Both the position numbers and the translations under genes were made by a program. From contig NZ_JAUYOJ010000173.1 of assembly GCF_030697925.1 (NCBI RefSeq), positions 1 through 64,000 on the forward strand: a stretch of DNA of 64,000 nt. Direction: 5' to 3'. Below the pieces are notes generated by a model. The model did not search any database. It had not been told where the DNA came from and worked only from the letters and a program-made list of their open reading frames with translations. Below, piece by piece: positions 1-9,602 of the stretch (position 1 is the first letter of the stretch; every line of letters begins with the position of its first letter). This DNA comes from Phenylobacterium sp. GTDB taxonomy: Bacteria > Pseudomonadota > Alphaproteobacteria > Caulobacterales > Caulobacteraceae.

Positions 1-729
1 GATGCGCGGGTAGTTGATCTCTCCAGTGCCCGGCTCACATCGGCCTGGCACGTCGGCTACCTGAATTTCACCGATGTAAGGCAACGCCTGCCGGCATAGC
101 TCGATCAGGTTACCTTCGCCGATCTGCGCGTGGTAAAGATCGAGCATGAGCCTCACCGAGGGCCGGTCGACCGACGCGACCAATTCGATGCAGTCGATTG
201 CTCGCCCGAACGGTACGCCGGGATGGTCGACCGCAGTGTTGAGGTTCTCAAGCACGAAAGTAACCCCTGCTCCTTCCCCGAGGTCGGCCAGACGGCGCAA
301 CGTGTCGCGGGCGTGAAGCCACATGGCGCCCGTCACCGAGGCGGCCGGCAGCAGCGGTAGTCCGTCAGGACCAAGACCCGTACCGTGCAGGTTTAGGCGG
401 GGCACGCCCAACCGCTTGGCCACGGCGATCGACTCCTTGGCGGTCGCGACAAGCTCTTCGGCGCCATCGCGATCCGCAAGCCGGCCCCGCACATATCCCG
501 TCATCGACGAGAAGGTGACGCCGCTCGCCGCCAAGGCCCCGATATCGTGGCGCGTCCAATCCCAGATCTCGACCATAAAGCCTGCCGAATCGATCCGCTT
601 CGCACGCTCAAGCAGCGGTAGCTCAAGGAAAAGCATTTCGCTTGAGGCGGCGAGCCGGAAAGGCACGCCGGCAAAAACGCCCTTTGTCGCCGCTGGTTGG
701 GGCTCAGCTTCTGGCCTGGCGTTTGTCAT
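1..729 (-). CDS. Hydroxypyruvate isomerase-like TIM-barrel protein (C-terminus cut by window edge)
   Basis: The minus-strand frame from the ATG at 729 stays open to base 1 (243 codons), so the gene runs off the left edge, which is why the ORF track misses it. Its translation carries LNLHGTG, DLYHAQIGEGNLI and ADVPGRCEPGTGEINY. These match the hydroxypyruvate isomerase (Hyi/OtnI) branch of the xylose-isomerase-like TIM barrels, which interconvert keto and aldehyde sugars or acids using a divalent metal. An AAAGG ribosome-binding site lies just upstream. It sits at the edge of the inositol island and could be an IolI-like inosose isomerase, but its motifs fit Hyi better. Family call is firm, substrate uncertain. 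Confidence 0.75.
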   Translation of the reverse strand, partial: MTNARPEAEPQPAATKGVFAGVPFRLAASSEMLFLELPLLERAKRIDSAGFMVEIWDWTRHDIGALAASGVTFSSMTGYVRGRLADRDGAEELVATAKESIAVAKRLGVPRLNLHGTGLGPDGLPLLPAASVTGAMWLHARDTLRRLADLGEGAGVTFVLENLNTAVDHPGVPFGRAIDCIELVASVDRPSVRLMLDLYHAQIGEGNLIELCRQALPYIGEIQVADVPGRCEPGTGEINYPRI

Positions 730-1651
730 GGTCTGGCTACCTTTCGGCGTGAGCCAGCCCACTCCGCCAACGATCCCGCGATGCTCAGTGGAGCGTACGC
801 TTTGTTGGCTGCCCCAACTGGGGTGAGGGGCAGCAGGCAATGGGTCAATCAGAACTACAATTGCAGCTCGAACCGCTGGAGAACCTGGCGCCTGTCGGCA
901 GGCCCACCGCTTTCGGCGCGCGAACCGCGGGGGCCGGCTGCTCTTGCCGCCTCGAGGCCAACGCGTCGCTGAACACCGCGCCACAAGTGCATATGTCGGC
1001 TTCACCGGTCGCCACGGGACAGCAAATCGCGTGTCGAAGCATCGGTTTAACTCCTCCGGCCCATCCGCCGTAGGCTTGTGTCGCTGCGCAGCGACGGGCT
1101 CACGAGTGGCGTTGGATAGAATATTCTAGTTTTTTAAAAAGGGAAATTGATAGTTCACTCTGTCTCGCCCGGAGAGGCGTCTTGCGCCGCCTCGCGCCAC
1201 GGGTCGGCAGCCTTGCGCGCCCTTCGCGTGCTCGCCCCTTTCAATGATCTTTCGTGGTTTTGCTCGAGCTTAGCTCGCCGTCGTCGGCGGTGAGCCGCGA
1301 GCCGCGAGCTGCGCCCGACCCCATGCGGAAGGCTTCGAGATCCTCTAGACCGTGGGAACGACCCACGAGACACGATGCACCTGGACGTTCTCGCGAGGGA
1401 CCCGAGGGGGAGATCGATCGTCTAGCCGCGATGGCGAGCGCGCCGATCGGGCCGGTACGAAATGTATCTTGCGAATGCGACATCAGTCGAAATATACATT
1501 CCATCCAACTACGGCGGGGGCCCACAACGCGCGTTGAGGGCGTGGTCAGTCCGCTGGTCGCCCAGTCGGCTCGCCCTTCTGGCGCGGGAAATCAGAGCGT
1601 CCTCGGCGCAAGGTCCACGCAAATGCCCACCAACGAGGGGGAGGTTAGGTG
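730..1651. other. Long intergenic region, no recognisable gene
   Basis: About 0.9 kb separates the divergent isomerase and CocE-type genes. The short ORFs here have no family motifs and look like chance frames. Visible signals are a perfect 12-bp palindrome TAGAATATTCTA at 1117-1128 followed by a T-rich then A-rich run, and two operator-like sequences at 1458-1473 and 1488-1503. It may be a divergent control region or the scar of a deleted gene. Confidence 0.5.
1458..1503 (+). promoter_or_regulatory. Paired operator-like sites upstream of CocE-type hydrolase
   Basis: CGAAATGTATCTTGCG (1458-1473) and CGAAATATACATTCCA (1488-1503) both resemble the TGGAA-N6-TTCCA motif found before other genes of the island, with one or more mismatches each. 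They are 30 bp apart, about three helical turns, and also form an imperfect inverted repeat with each other. The second ends about 148 bases before the start at 1652. Weaker than the other sites. Confidence 0.4.
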
Positions 1652-3379
1652 ATGACCGAGAAACTAGGGACGCAAACTCCGGATACCGGAAGGGCGCCGG
1701 ACGGGACGGTTCAAGGCTCCCCAAAGGTCGCGGTCGACTTCGACGTGCCTGCGCGAATGCGCGATGGGAACGTCCTCCGCGCCAACGTCTACAGACCCGA
1801 AGGCGCCGGGCCCTGGCCCGTTCTGCTGGCCCGATTGCCGTACTTTAAGGATTCGCCAATGCTGGCGAGCGTCCTGGATCCCGTTCAGACCGCGCACCGC
1901 GGTTTCATGGTTGTGGTTCAGGACACGCGCGGCCGCTTCGCCTCCGAGGGCGAGTGGGAGCCGTTCCGCTATGAGCGCGAGGACGGTTTCGACTCCGTCG
2001 AGTGGGCGGCGCGCCTGCCCGGCTCGAACGGTCGCGTTGGCATGTTCGGCGGCAGCTATTTCGGGAACACCCAGTGGATGGCCGCGATCCAACGGCCGCC
2101 CTCGCTCGCCGCGATCTCGCCCATGGTCACTTGGTGCGACCCCATGGACGGCCTGTTCGCTAGGGGCGGGGCGGTGGAATTGGGCCTTGAGCTTGCCTGG
2201 ACGCTGCAGACGGGTGCCGCCTATCTGCTGAGGTTGCCCATCTCGGAGGAAGAGCGGGCGCGCCGCTTAGTCGCCATCGTAGCCGAATATGACTCTCTTC
2301 CGACGAAGGGCTACTGGGACCTTCCCGTGAAAACTGGCGAGATCCAAGGCCACCAACTTCCGTCGCTTGGCGCGATCCCGGTTCTGACCAATCCTGATGT
2401 CGCCACATGGTGCCGCGTCGCCGGAAATCATCAGCGCGTGACCGTGCCGACCTTCCACACAGCGGGTTGGTACGACGTCTTCCTGCAGGGAACGCTGGAC
2501 AATTTCAGGGCGATGAGAGACCTCGGGCGTGACGCCCGGCTGGTGGTCGGGCCGTGGTCGCACGGTGAATTTGGCGATGCGGTCGGTGACTTGCGCTTCG
2601 GACTTCCCGCGAGCCGTGTGGGCGCAGCGGTTCATCCGTATGGCGACGTCAATGACTTCCAGCTCGCCTGGTTCGGCCAGCATCTCAAATCGGATTCAAG
2701 CGTCGAACTTCCCGAACCGAGGGTGCGGCTGTTCGTAATGGGCCGCAACGCGTGGCGTGACGAGAACGAGTGGCCCTTGCAGCGCGCCGAAATCCAGCGT
2801 CACCACCTTCGTGCCGACGGCTCCCTGACGACTGCGGGGCCGGCCGCCGACGAAGGCGCGACCGAGTTCCTCTACGACCCCTCCGATCCGGTTCCGACGG
2901 TCGGCGGTCAAACCGTCATGATGAGCGCCTTTCCATCGGGTCCCAAAGAACAGGCTAGGGTCGAGGCGAGGCCGGATGTCTGTGTTTTCACCTCCGAGCC
3001 TCTCGATGAAGAGTTCGAAGTCACAGGTCGCGTGCGGGTCGTCTTGCACGCCGTCAGCTCGGCGCCGTCCACAGATTGGGTCGCGCGCCTGTGCGACGTC
3101 CATCCAGACGGACGCTCGTATAATCTCTGCGACGGCATTGTCCGGACGGGCCAAAACGCCAGCAGCGTCGGCTGTTACGAAGTCGATCTATGGTCAACCA
3201 GCAACGTATTTCTGCCGGGTCACAGAATTAGAGTGCATGTCACGAGCAGCTCGTTCCCGCGCTGGGACCGCAATCTCAATACTGGCGATCAGGACAGCCC
3301 GCGACATCAAGTGGCGCAACAGCGCCTATTCCACGACGCCGATCGCCCGTCCTTCATCGAACTACCTGTCATTCGCTAG
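1652..3379 (+). CDS. CocE/NonD family hydrolase (X-Pro dipeptidyl-peptidase S15 type)
   Basis: A 575-residue serine hydrolase, the usual size for the cocaine-esterase/glutaryl-7-ACA acylase family, which cleaves esters or amides. The N-terminal alpha/beta-hydrolase domain has the nucleophile motif GGSYFG (Ser135), a probable Asp275 in AGWYD and a probable His304 in PWSHG. The C-terminal half is the jelly-roll domain of the S15 family. No convincing signal peptide is seen, so a cytoplasmic location is likely. The ATG at 1652 is preferred over the GTG at 1649 because GGGGGAGG lies 7 bases upstream. Its upstream operator-like sites place it in the putative inositol regulon; the natural substrate is unknown. 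Confidence 0.85.
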   Translation: MTEKLGTQTPDTGRAPDGTVQGSPKVAVDFDVPARMRDGNVLRANVYRPEGAGPWPVLLARLPYFKDSPMLASVLDPVQTAHRGFMVVVQDTRGRFASEGEWEPFRYEREDGFDSVEWAARLPGSNGRVGMFGGSYFGNTQWMAAIQRPPSLAAISPMVTWCDPMDGLFARGGAVELGLELAWTLQTGAAYLLRLPISEEERARRLVAIVAEYDSLPTKGYWDLPVKTGEIQGHQLPSLGAIPVLTNPDVATWCRVAGNHQRVTVPTFHTAGWYDVFLQGTLDNFRAMRDLGRDARLVVGPWSHGEFGDAVGDLRFGLPASRVGAAVHPYGDVNDFQLAWFGQHLKSDSSVELPEPRVRLFVMGRNAWRDENEWPLQRAEIQRHHLRADGSLTTAGPAADEGATEFLYDPSDPVPTVGGQTVMMSAFPSGPKEQARVEARPDVCVFTSEPLDEEFEVTGRVRVVLHAVSSAPSTDWVARLCDVHPDGRSYNLCDGIVRTGQNASSVGCYEVDLWSTSNVFLPGHRIRVHVTSSSFPRWDRNLNTGDQDSPRHQVAQQRLFHDADRPSFIELPVIR

Positions 3380-3638
3380 TTGTTGTTGACGTGCCAGGTC
3401 GAAGAGGACCGATGCGCCGGGTTGACGAGCTCCTCGACCTATAGGGCGCGCCCGCCTGCGCGGAGGGCGGTGCTAGGATCCGCTTCGATCTCCTGATCGT
3501 GCTCGACGCGGAACACGGCCCAGGCCTTTTATGGCTGGATGAGGGGGGCCGGGGAGGGGATCGGGGATGGGCCGGTTCCGGTTCCAGCGCCTGTTCGACG
3601 GCGCTCCATCAGGCGTGAGGAGCGCCGCCTTGAGGTGA

Positions 3639-5888
3639 TCAGAATTGGCGCCTGACCCGGATCCCGTACCGACGGACATCACCAAAGCTCGTGACCCTGC
3701 TCGCGCCGCCGCCACCGACATCTGCAGCAACCGCGTTGGTGGTATAGAACTCATTGGTGAGATTGGTGCTGAACGCGCTCACTTCCCAATCGCCGCTCGG
3801 GTCGGCCAGCGAAATGGAACCGCTGAGAATACCCACCGAGTCCTGTGAGAAGCCCGGGTTGTTGTAGATGTCGAGCGGGACCTCGCTATTCCAGCTATAG
3901 CTGGCGTTGAGCCTGCCCTGCCATTCTCCGACGGGGAATTTATAGTCTCCACCGACGTTGAACTGCCACTTCGGCGCCCCGGCCAGCCTGTTGCCGGTGA
4001 GATCCCTGACACGCAGCGCAGGGTTGCCAGGAGCCGCGTCACCCAGTTCGGGATACAAGGGGTCGACCGTGCGCAACCCGTCGTATTCCGTGTCGAGATA
4101 GGCGACTGAGCCGTTGAACCTTAGCCCATCCATCGGCGACACTTCCAACTCGGCCTCGATACCTCTGATCTTGGCCTTGGACGAGTTGATGGTGCGGAAG
4201 GAAATTTCCCCCGGATCGAGCCCGAGCACCGCCTGCTGGAGATTGGAGTAATCCATGATGAAGCCGGTCAGGTTGCCTGACAGACGGCGATCGGCTGTGC
4301 TGGCCTTCAAGCCGACTTCGTAGTTCCAGACGTATTCCGGATTGTAGGAGCGTGACGGGAAGGCGAATTCGTCAAAGCCGCCGGATTTATATCCGCGTGA
4401 CGCCGTGGCGTAGACCAGCACGTTTTCGCTTGGCTTCCAGTCGATCGAGACGCGCGGCGTCCAGGCTGAGCCTGTGAGGCTACCGGACGAGGTCAGAGTA
4501 TTGAACGCCGCCCGGCTGGACTTTTTGTCGTGCGTGTAACGGGCCCCTGCCGTGAGGCGGACAGTATCGGTCACATCGAAACGGACCTGACCATAGCCTG
4601 ACCGAGAGGTGAGTTTCTGGTTGTCGAGGAAGGCGAGCCCGCCTGCCGGAATGCCAAAGAAGGGAAAGCCAACGTCGCCGCGAAGCTTATAGTCATAATC
4701 CAGGTAGAGGCCGCCGACGATAAAATCGAGACGGTCGCTGATCTGTCCAGATAGCGTCACCTCCTGCGACAATTGTTCAAAGGGCTGCCGACGTGGATTC
4801 GGTCCCCAGAGAACAGCTGCAACGGTGGTGTGATCCTGGTCCTCATTATAGAGCAGCTTGCTTTTCACGTACCCACTGGTGGTCACAAGCTGCAGGTTAT
4901 CGCTCAGGTCCCAAGCGAGCCGGAACGTACCCTGGAAGAACTCGTCCTTGCGGATGTCGGTCCGATCCTGACTCATTGTCCTGGTGTCGGGATTGAAGTC
5001 CAGCGCTCCATTTGCTTCGGCGAGCGATGGCCTGTCCGGTCGAGACCGCCCGAAGGACACAGTCGCCGGAAGAGCTTCGTCGACGCGGGCCTGGAGGATC
5101 AGGCTCATCTCCAGCGAGTCGCTCGGACGGCCTAGGAGGTAAAGGCGGGCTTGTCGCTTGTCGATGCCGCCATAGGTGTTTCCGGTTTGCGTCTCGGTGA
5201 TCCAGCCGTCGGCCTTGTCGACCTGAGCCGCCAGCCGGAAGAGCAACTTGTCGCCGGCGATCGGGCCCGTGACCGCGCCTTCGACCGCGATGCGATCGTA
5301 GTTGCCCACGGTGGCTTCCAAATAGCCGCCAGGCTCTGAAGACGGCTTGGCGGAGATCACATAGACGCCGCCGGCGGTCGCGTTGCGGCCACCGAGCGTG
5401 CCCTGCGGCCCGCGCAAGACCTCGACGCGTTCGACATCGAAGAAGTCAAAAGTGCCGATTCGGCGGGACGCGTAGGAGACGCCATCCTGAACCATCGCGA
5501 CGGCCGGCTCGAAGCCCCCGAAGCTGCCGACGCCGCGGATAACGACATTCACGCCCAGACCGCCGTTGGCGTTCTCGGGTACGCGTATCGACGGGCTCAA
5601 GAGCGACAAGGAGTTCAGATCGGCTACGCCGCGGTCTTTGAGCGTCTCGGTCGAGTAGGCGGAGATTGCGAGCGGCAGCGAGCTGAGGCGTTCGGCGCGC
5701 CTTTCGGCCGTAACGACAATCTCGTTCACGTAGCTGGGCTCGGAGGCGGCCAGCGCCGCATCGCCCGACTGGCCCTTGGGTGCGCGTTGAGCCTCGGTGT
5801 CGCCCTGTTGCGCCCAAGCGCCGGCCGACGCACAGGCAGACATCGCGGTCCCGACAAGCAGGCGCGCCAGCCATGAGGTCATCTTCAT
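3639..5888 (-). CDS. TonB-dependent outer-membrane receptor 1
   Basis: A 749-residue outer-membrane active transporter that would import a bulky substrate using TonB-ExbBD energy. It has a signal peptide ending near AGAWAQ, a TonB-box-like NEIVVTAERR, a plug domain with VEVLRGPQGTLGGRN, and a 22-strand type barrel ending in a terminal Phe (RVRRQF). The start at 5888 has GGAGGG upstream. A perfect TGGAA-N6-TTCCA operator lies 76 bases ahead, so it probably belongs to the IolR-type regulon and imports an inositol-related compound. The substrate cannot be read from sequence. Confidence 0.9.
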   Translation of the reverse strand: MKMTSWLARLLVGTAMSACASAGAWAQQGDTEAQRAPKGQSGDAALAASEPSYVNEIVVTAERRAERLSSLPLAISAYSTETLKDRGVADLNSLSLLSPSIRVPENANGGLGVNVVIRGVGSFGGFEPAVAMVQDGVSYASRRIGTFDFFDVERVEVLRGPQGTLGGRNATAGGVYVISAKPSSEPGGYLEATVGNYDRIAVEGAVTGPIAGDKLLFRLAAQVDKADGWITETQTGNTYGGIDKRQARLYLLGRPSDSLEMSLILQARVDEALPATVSFGRSRPDRPSLAEANGALDFNPDTRTMSQDRTDIRKDEFFQGTFRLAWDLSDNLQLVTTSGYVKSKLLYNEDQDHTTVAAVLWGPNPRRQPFEQLSQEVTLSGQISDRLDFIVGGLYLDYDYKLRGDVGFPFFGIPAGGLAFLDNQKLTSRSGYGQVRFDVTDTVRLTAGARYTHDKKSSRAAFNTLTSSGSLTGSAWTPRVSIDWKPSENVLVYATASRGYKSGGFDEFAFPSRSYNPEYVWNYEVGLKASTADRRLSGNLTGFIMDYSNLQQAVLGLDPGEISFRTINSSKAKIRGIEAELEVSPMDGLRFNGSVAYLDTEYDGLRTVDPLYPELGDAAPGNPALRVRDLTGNRLAGAPKWQFNVGGDYKFPVGEWQGRLNASYSWNSEVPLDIYNNPGFSQDSVGILSGSISLADPSGDWEVSAFSTNLTNEFYTTNAVAADVGGGGASRVTSFGDVRRYGIRVRRQF

Positions 5889-5964
5889 TTCGTACCCTCC
5901 TCACCCAAGATTTTGGCGGGATATGGAGCGCCGTTGGGCATGTCCATTCCGTCTTGCGACTAGG

Positions 5965-5980
5965 TGGAACAAATATTCCA
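5965..5980 (-). promoter_or_regulatory. Operator TGGAA-N6-TTCCA upstream of TonB receptor 1
   Basis: TGGAACAAATATTCCA is a perfect inverted repeat of 5-bp arms around 6 bases. It is one of two perfect copies in the window; the other is at 20959-20974. From memory, a GGAA-N6-TTCC motif has been reported for rhizobial IolR, an RpiR-type repressor, and an RpiR gene lies 8 kb away. Confidence 0.7.
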
Positions 5981-6019
5981 TCATGAGTCAATGGGGAATC
6001 GCCTGCCCAAGCGCCGTCA

Positions 6020-6260
6020 CGCAGGATCATGTTCCTGTCGATCGCCGGATGAACGATGGCGCGGAAATCGGGCTGGGCGCCGAACAGCCCCGCCGTGTCT
6101 ATCGGGGCGTAGGCGCAGGTCCGCCGGCCCGAGAGCATGGCGGCGAGACGCCCGCCGGCCGAGAGACCCATGGCGCAGATCCGGTGAGAATCGACCTCGA
6201 TCCGCAAGGCGCTCGGAGCACGGCCTGGGCCATGCCGCACACATTGGGCCCGCGGCACCG
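6020..6260 (-). pseudogene. Remnant of an alpha/beta hydrolase (esterase)
   Basis: One minus-strand frame encodes HRICAMGLSAGGRLAAML, a nucleophile-elbow segment (G-x-S-x-G), followed by TAGLFGAQPDFRAIVHPAI, which is the next conserved strand of this family. It resembles the same region of the intact hydrolase at 18642-19496. The HGG region and start before it and the Asp/His region after it are missing in any continuous frame. It is therefore a truncated or frameshifted relic between TonB receptor 1 and mmsA. Boundaries are approximate; the rest of 5889-6388 holds only the operator and leader of the receptor. Confidence 0.6.
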
Positions 6261-6388
6261 CGCAATGGACCTGCGCAGCCTCGGAAGGGGGCCGTGCTTC
6301 GGGCTTCGGCTGGCCTGCGGCGCTCCGATCGCCTGGCGGAGCCTGTCAAACCCTGGATCGGGAGGGCGGGTCAGGCGCTCACCGGCCG

Positions 6389-7894
6389 TCACCGCATCGT
6401 TGGAATGACGAAGCTCTGATCTGAAACGGCGCCGCCAATGTTCCTGGGCCAACGCTGGGTGACGGTCTTGGTGCGCGTGTAGAAGCGAACGCCATCCAGG
6501 CCATACTGATTGAGGTCGCCGAAGCCGGACCGCTTCCAACCGCCGAACGAGTGATAGGCGACGGGCACTGGAATGGGGACGTTGATCCCGACCATGCCGA
6601 CCTCGACCCGATCGGCGAACTCGCGCGCCGCATCCCCGTTGCGGGTAAATATGGCGACGCCGTTGCCGTATTGATGCTGCGAGGGCAGGGCTAGCGCCTC
6701 CTCGAAGTTGGCGGCGCGGACGATCTGAAGCACCGGTCCGAAGATTTCCTCCTGGTAGGCCTTCATTTGTGGGGTGACGTGGTCGAACAGGGTGGGAGAC
6801 AGGAAGAAGCCCTTCTCGTAGCCCTGAAGCTCGAACCCTCGCCCATCGACGACCAGTTCGGCGCCCTCATCGACGCCCGTCTGAATGTAGCCCTCGATGC
6901 GGGTCTTGTGCGCGGCGGAGACGACCGGGCCGTAGTGGGCGTCGGGATCTGTGGAGACGCCGACCAGCAGCGCCTCGATCGCCGGCAGCAGCTTGTCGCG
7001 CAGGCGTTCGGCGGTCTCTTCGCCGACCGGCACCACGACCGGCAGGGCCATGCACCGTTCGCCGGCCGAACCATAGGCCGCGCCCATCAGGTCCGCGACG
7101 GTCTGGTCCATGTCGGCGTCAGGCAGGACGATGCCATGGTTCTTGGCCCCTCCCATGGCCTGAACCCGTTTTCCGTGCAGGGCCCCCAGGGCGTACACCG
7201 ACTGGGCGATGTCGGAGGAGCCGACGAAGCTGACGGCCTTGATCGTCGGATGCTTCAGGATCGCCTCGACGATGTCCTTGTCGCCATGGACGACGTTGAG
7301 AATGCCAGGGGGCGCCCCGGCCTCGATCATGAGCTCGGCCAGGCGGACCGGCACCGACGGATCACGCTCGCTCGGCTTCAGGATGAAGCCGTTGCCACAG
7401 GCGATGGCCGGTCCGAACATCCACATCGGGATCATGGCCGGGAAGTTGAAGGGCGTGACGCCGGCGACGACCCCCAGGGCCTGGCGCGCGGAATAGACGT
7501 CGATGCCGGGCCCCGCGCCCTGGCTATGTTCGCCCTTCAGCAGATGCGGGATGCCGCAGGCGAATTCGATCACCTCCAGCCCGCGCATGATGTCGCCCCT
7601 GGAATCGGCGATGACCTTGCCGTGCTCGGACGACAGCAGATGCGCCAACTCCTCCATGTGGGCCTCCAGCAGCCGTTTGAACTCGAACATCACCCGCGCC
7701 CGACGCTGGGGATTAGTCGCGGCCCAACCGTTCTGCGCCTCCGCGGCATTGGCGATGGCGGCGTCGAGTTCGTCCAGCGAAGCCAGCTGGACCCGCGCCT
7801 GAACCTCACCTGTATTAGGATCGAAGACGTTGCCGAAGCGGCCGGAGGCGCCAACGACCGTGCGGCCGCCGATGAAGTGGTTGATGTCGCGCAT
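6389..7894 (-). CDS. mmsA: Methylmalonate-semialdehyde dehydrogenase (CoA-acylating)
   Basis: A 501-residue aldehyde dehydrogenase that oxidises malonate semialdehyde to acetyl-CoA (or methylmalonate semialdehyde to propionyl-CoA) with NAD and CoA. It is the last step of inositol breakdown, also called IolA. The catalytic Cys281 sits in GSAGERCMALP, and GVTPFNFPAMIPMWM and PSERDPSVP are typical of MMSDH. The ORF track extends to 7963, but homologues begin at MRDINHFIGG, so the ATG at 7894 is chosen; it lies 2 bases after the iolB stop. It is the distal gene of the iol operon. Confidence 0.95.
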   Translation of the reverse strand: MRDINHFIGGRTVVGASGRFGNVFDPNTGEVQARVQLASLDELDAAIANAAEAQNGWAATNPQRRARVMFEFKRLLEAHMEELAHLLSSEHGKVIADSRGDIMRGLEVIEFACGIPHLLKGEHSQGAGPGIDVYSARQALGVVAGVTPFNFPAMIPMWMFGPAIACGNGFILKPSERDPSVPVRLAELMIEAGAPPGILNVVHGDKDIVEAILKHPTIKAVSFVGSSDIAQSVYALGALHGKRVQAMGGAKNHGIVLPDADMDQTVADLMGAAYGSAGERCMALPVVVPVGEETAERLRDKLLPAIEALLVGVSTDPDAHYGPVVSAAHKTRIEGYIQTGVDEGAELVVDGRGFELQGYEKGFFLSPTLFDHVTPQMKAYQEEIFGPVLQIVRAANFEEALALPSQHQYGNGVAIFTRNGDAAREFADRVEVGMVGINVPIPVPVAYHSFGGWKRSGFGDLNQYGLDGVRFYTRTKTVTQRWPRNIGGAVSDQSFVIPTMR

Positions 7895-7896
7895 GA

Positions 7897-8718
7897 TCAG
7901 TCCTGGGGAGGGATTTTTGGCCTGGCGATCCAGTCGTGGGCGGGATCGTTGCGGAAGATCCACTGCCGCTTGGGGCCGGCCATGACGTTCAGATAGTAGA
8001 GGTCGTAGCCGTGCGGTGCGCCGACCGGATGGTAGCCGCGCGGCACCATCACCACGTCGCCGTCCTCCACCGAGATCGTCTCGTCCAGGCTGCGATCGTC
8101 GGTGTAGACCCGCTGGATCGCGAACCCCTGCGGCGGGTCGAGGCGGTGGTAGTAGGTCTCCTCCAGCTGGGTCTCTTCGCTCGGCGTGGCGGTGTCGTGC
8201 TTGTGCGGCGGATAGCTGGACCAGTGGCCGCCCGGGGTGATGACCTCCACCACGAGCAGGCCCTCCGCCGGTTGGGTCTCGGGCAGGATGTTCCTGACTC
8301 GGCGTTCGTTGGCGCCGCTGCCGCGGATCTCTTGCGGCATGTCGGCCTCTGCAATCAAACGCGGGTCGCCTCGCCCCGAACCCGGCGCGGTGCAGACCGC
8401 CAGTTCGACGATGTCGCTGGCGGTGACGAAATAGCGGGTTCCGGCGGGGACATAGACGGCGCCGGGGGCTCGGTCCTCGAACGGCGTGGCGCGACCGCCG
8501 ACGTCCTCGAAGCTTCGGTCGCCCGCCGTGATCGCGGCGGTTCCCGCGACAATGACCAGACAGGCTTCGCGACCGCCCTCGCCGCCGCTGTAGGTCTGGC
8601 CCGCCTTCAACCGCAGCACCTTGAAGCCGACATAATGCCAGCCTGCGCTCTGTGGCGTAACTTCCAGGACGCTGCCGTCGGCGTCGGGGGCGTGAGGGCG
8701 GATGCGCAGGTTGGGCAC
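7897..8718 (-). CDS. iolB: 5-deoxy-glucuronate isomerase
   Basis: A 273-residue double-cupin enzyme converting 5-deoxy-D-glucuronate to 2-deoxy-5-keto-D-gluconate in inositol catabolism. Visible family signatures are SAGWHYVGFKVLRL near the start, the metal-site segment SSYPPHKHD, EETYYHRLDPP, and MVPRGYHPVGAPHGYDLYYLNVMAG. The start is a GTG at 8718 that overlaps the iolE stop by one base (TAGTG). The longer ORF to 8985 is antisense read-through of iolE. Translational coupling within the operon is likely. Confidence 0.95.
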   Translation of the reverse strand: MPNLRIRPHAPDADGSVLEVTPQSAGWHYVGFKVLRLKAGQTYSGGEGGREACLVIVAGTAAITAGDRSFEDVGGRATPFEDRAPGAVYVPAGTRYFVTASDIVELAVCTAPGSGRGDPRLIAEADMPQEIRGSGANERRVRNILPETQPAEGLLVVEVITPGGHWSSYPPHKHDTATPSEETQLEETYYHRLDPPQGFAIQRVYTDDRSLDETISVEDGDVVMVPRGYHPVGAPHGYDLYYLNVMAGPKRQWIFRNDPAHDWIARPKIPPQD

Positions 8719-9602
8719 TAGATGAGGCCCGCTTCCAAGGCGCGGGCCTTCAGCGTCTTCAGCCCCAGCTCGGCGTATTTGCGCGGGTTGGCGAGGCTCG
8801 GATCCTGTTCGGCCTCGATGACGATCCAGCCCGAATAGTCCATGCGGCGCAGGGCCTCCATGATCTCGGCATAGTCGATGCCGCCGTCGCCCGGCACGGT
8901 GAACATGCCCGACAGCACGCCATCCAGGAAGCTGGAACCGCCTCTCTTCGCCTTGGCGAAGGTCTCCCACCGCACGTCCTTGCAATGGACATGGGCGACG
9001 CGCTCGGGGTGGTCGCGGATGAGGGCCAGCGCGTTCACCCCGCCCAAGGCCGCATGGCCGGTGTCGAGGGTGAAGCCCACCGAGGGCGCGGTCGCAGCGA
9101 TGAAGGCGTCCATGTCGGCGGCGGTCTCGACCACCGTGCCGAGGTGGTGGTGATAGGCGAATTTCATCCCCTGCGAGACCACATAGTCGGCGACGCCGGT
9201 CATCCGTTCGCCGAACGACTTCCAGTCGTTGGAGGCCAGGCGCGGGGCGGCGCTTATGGGAACCGAGCGATCGCCGTGCACGGCGTTGGAGGTCTCGGCG
9301 AAGACGAAGACCTTCGATCCCATGGCCTTCAGCAGGTTCATGTGCGGCTGCAGGGCGACGATCTCGGCCGCGGCGTCGCGCACCAGCAGCGAGCCGGAAT
9401 ACCAGCCGCCGATCAGGTCGAGGCGTCCCAGCATGGCCCTCAGCGCGATCGGGTCCTTGGGGAATCGCCCGCCGAGCTCGACCCCCTCGAAACCGACCTC
9501 GCGGATGTCGTTGATGATCTCCTCCAGCGGCGTGTCACCGCCGAGTTCGGGCATGTCGTCGTTGGACCAAGCGATCGGGCTCACGCCCCAGCGGATGCTC
9601 AT
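8718..9602 (-). CDS. iolE: Inosose dehydratase
   Basis: A 294-residue TIM-barrel dehydratase that removes water from 2-keto-myo-inositol to give 3D-(3,5/4)-trihydroxycyclohexane-1,2-dione, the IolD substrate. The N-terminus WGVSPIAWSNDDMPELGG, the segment GFTLDTGHAALGG and VIEAEQDPS near the C-terminus are characteristic. The ATG at 9602 overlaps the iolD stop (ATGA) and replaces the longer ORF-track start at 9701. Third gene of the iol operon. Confidence 0.95.
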   Translation of the reverse strand: MSIRWGVSPIAWSNDDMPELGGDTPLEEIINDIREVGFEGVELGGRFPKDPIALRAMLGRLDLIGGWYSGSLLVRDAAAEIVALQPHMNLLKAMGSKVFVFAETSNAVHGDRSVPISAAPRLASNDWKSFGERMTGVADYVVSQGMKFAYHHHLGTVVETAADMDAFIAATAPSVGFTLDTGHAALGGVNALALIRDHPERVAHVHCKDVRWETFAKAKRGGSSFLDGVLSGMFTVPGDGGIDYAEIMEALRRMDYSGWIVIEAEQDPSLANPRKYAELGLKTLKARALEAGLI

